Shown here one piece after another: positions 63,001 through 64,000 of a stretch of DNA of 64,000 bases. The stretch comes from Punica granatum (lineage: Eukaryota > Streptophyta > Magnoliopsida > Myrtales > Lythraceae), in contig NC_045133.1 of NCBI RefSeq assembly GCF_007655135.1, forward strand, positions 25,083,845 through 25,147,844, in the 5' to 3' direction. Below the pieces are notes generated by a model. The model was not told the DNA's origin and made no database searches. It saw only the letters and a list, made by a program, of their open reading frames with translations. A program made the position numbers and the translations under genes. Position 1 is the stretch's first letter. Every line of letters begins with the position of its first letter.

Positions 63001-63714
63001 TTTTCAAAATTGAAAACTCACTAATTAAATAAATTTAATTAGGGAATAATTAGGACTTGGCCAGCGTGCAGCATGTGGAATCATGTTCCTCTTCCACGAG
63101 ATTATTACTGCCTTCTAATCATTGGGTTTAAGGTTAAATAATTTATCAAGACTTGAATATTAATTCAGCTGGATTAATTCATCATCAAGCTCATGGTACG
63201 GATCGAGTTCTTAACCGATCGATGGAACCAGGCGATAACCGGTCGAGTGGCCACCTAGAGCCTAAACAGAGATATACAATTTCGATATCCTTGTATGTAC
63301 GGGTGTTTGACAAGTTGTTCATGACTTGATTAAGATTAAGCCCAACCTTCGGCCCCTTAAGCCCACTGATCGATGGGCATGGATATTAGATATGTCTATA
63401 TATATAACACGCGGTGCAGGTGACAGGTCGAATTCGGGCCATTCAGTTAGTAACTGCTATCGATGTTAGTTATATACAATTACATAATCCGGAATATCCA
63501 TAATAAACTTGTTTACTGCGTATCTAATAGCTTCGAGTAAACACTTTCGACTTGTGTACAATACCAGATTTACATCAACTAGCCAAAAATGGCTATTCTG
63601 GATAGTATGAAGCGTATGTATGGTCGGCCATATTTGTATAGAATGTATCTCCACAAGGGATTCCCGGGCACGGATGCTGATGGTCTTGGCCTCCGGAGAC
63701 CCCGGTGGGGTGGT
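60019..63714. other. Intergenic region before the kinase gene
   Basis: No gene is supported. A GC-rich patch lies at about 60470-60590, an A-rich run at 60670-60682, and the 159-bp duplication is listed separately. Several short frames on both strands (60787-60984, 61259-61456, 62617-62808) show no domain. Near 63450-63714 it should include the 3' UTR of the minus-strand kinase. Confidence 0.55.
61861..62200. repeat. Tandem duplication, period 159 bp with an insertion in copy 2
   Basis: CAGTGAATGATTTAATATAA starts at 61861 and again at 62020. The units stay in step through TTGTGGTTGAATTAGAAAGT, then copy 2 carries about 20 extra bases (around GATTTAGATCAGACAGG) before both continue with CTCGATTTGAGAAGCTGATT. 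Non-coding. Confidence 0.9.
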
Positions 63715-63999
63715 TCATCGGTGACGGGTGATGTTTGGAGTGGCTGTGCGATGACGGTTCCTCTCTTTGGGTTGGCCAAGCTTCGGTACAATCTCCTCCG
63801 GCATCTCTTTGATTAGATTGATCTTCTCCAAGCCGTTCAGAACCTCCTGCATCGATGGCCGTTTCTTCAGCTCGCCCTCGAGGCACCTCATGATGAGCTG
63901 GGCCGCTAGGATGGCGGCTTTCGAGGGGTACCGGTCCTCCAGCCTTGGGTCTATAAGCTTCTTGAGCTTTCTCTTCTCAGAGAGCGAGGGCTTGGCCCA
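63715..63999 (-). CDS. Receptor-like cytoplasmic kinase, C-terminal end (partial)
   Basis: The minus strand, entering from the right window edge, reads WAKPSLSEKRKLKKLIDPRL, then YPSKAAILAAQLIMRCLEGE, then LKKRPSMQEVLNGLEKI, and stops at 63717-63715. This is the end of a protein kinase domain: the KRPSM stretch is the conserved Arg of subdomain XI, and WAKPSL..LIDPRLE..YP is the wording of RLCK-VII (PBS1-like/PBL) kinases, which act below immune and developmental receptors. About 94 residues are visible; the catalytic core and start lie outside the window. A basic tail (KERNRHRTATPNITRHR) follows the kinase fold. An upstream frame shift near the tail cannot be excluded, since another frame stays open past the stop. 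Confidence 0.8.
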   Translation of the reverse strand, partial: WAKPSLSEKRKLKKLIDPRLEDRYPSKAAILAAQLIMRCLEGELKKRPSMQEVLNGLEKINLIKEMPEEIVPKLGQPKERNRHRTATPNITRHR

Positions 64000-64000
64000 T

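Noticed and set aside
1..64000. CRISPR arrays, operons or bacterial-type elements
   Set aside because: Intron-containing plant genes throughout; the direct repeats found are long tandem duplications or microsatellites, not spaced short repeats.

Overview
This is a piece of a flowering-plant (eudicot) nuclear chromosome. The evidence is GT-AG introns throughout, AT-rich intergenic DNA, CT/GA microsatellites in 5' leaders, many small non-autonomous transposons, and plant-specific protein families (B2-type cyclin, U-box/ARM ligase, NIN-like protein, receptor-like cytoplasmic kinase). The species cannot be named from sequence alone. Seven protein-coding loci are supported; six are complete and could be modelled exon by exon with reading frames that close. 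Layout, left to right: (1) a mitotic cyclin B2 gene on the minus strand (177-2861) with a palindromic pair of MSA-type mitotic elements upstream at 3489-3518; (2) a U-box/ARM E3 ubiquitin ligase of the PUB13/PUB14 type on the plus strand (7631-9948); (3) a frameshifted cytochrome P450 (CYP71-like) pseudogene on the minus strand (about 10565-11800); (4) a catalase cluster on the plus strand made of an intact catalase (18851-21968), an orphan catalase first exon (22434-22448) with no body behind it, and a second intact catalase (25932-29466); (5) a NIN-like protein transcription factor of the NLP4/NLP5 type on the plus strand (32731-36093); (6) a 39-exon NPC1-type sterol transporter on the minus strand (39403-52934), with a decayed copy of its last exon about 2.1 kb downstream (37105-37262); (7) the C-terminal end of a receptor-like cytoplasmic kinase on the minus strand, cut by the window edge (63715-63999). 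The gene order cyclin B2 - catalase - catalase - NLP matches, from memory, the Arabidopsis chromosome 1 block CYCB2;3-CAT3-CAT1-NLP4 (At1g20610 to At1g20640), so this looks like an old conserved neighbourhood into which the U-box gene, the P450 remnant and transposons are interspersed. These genes do not form an operon or one pathway; each is a separate transcription unit. The space between genes is rich in small mobile elements. Several could be delimited by terminal inverted repeats and target-site duplications: hAT-like elements at 6479-7118 and 54740-55309, Mutator-like elements at 17732-17901, 57071-57372 and 58725-59523, a Tourist/Harbinger-like family with relatives near 14125, 25182 and 56654, a putative Helitron at 57501-58028, and several tRNA-derived SINE-like copies. 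I found no clearly new biological system. The most interesting leads are the orphan catalase exon (possible alternative promoter), the paired MSA palindrome of the cyclin gene, and the foldback Mutator-like element at 58725-59523 with a related fragment next to it.
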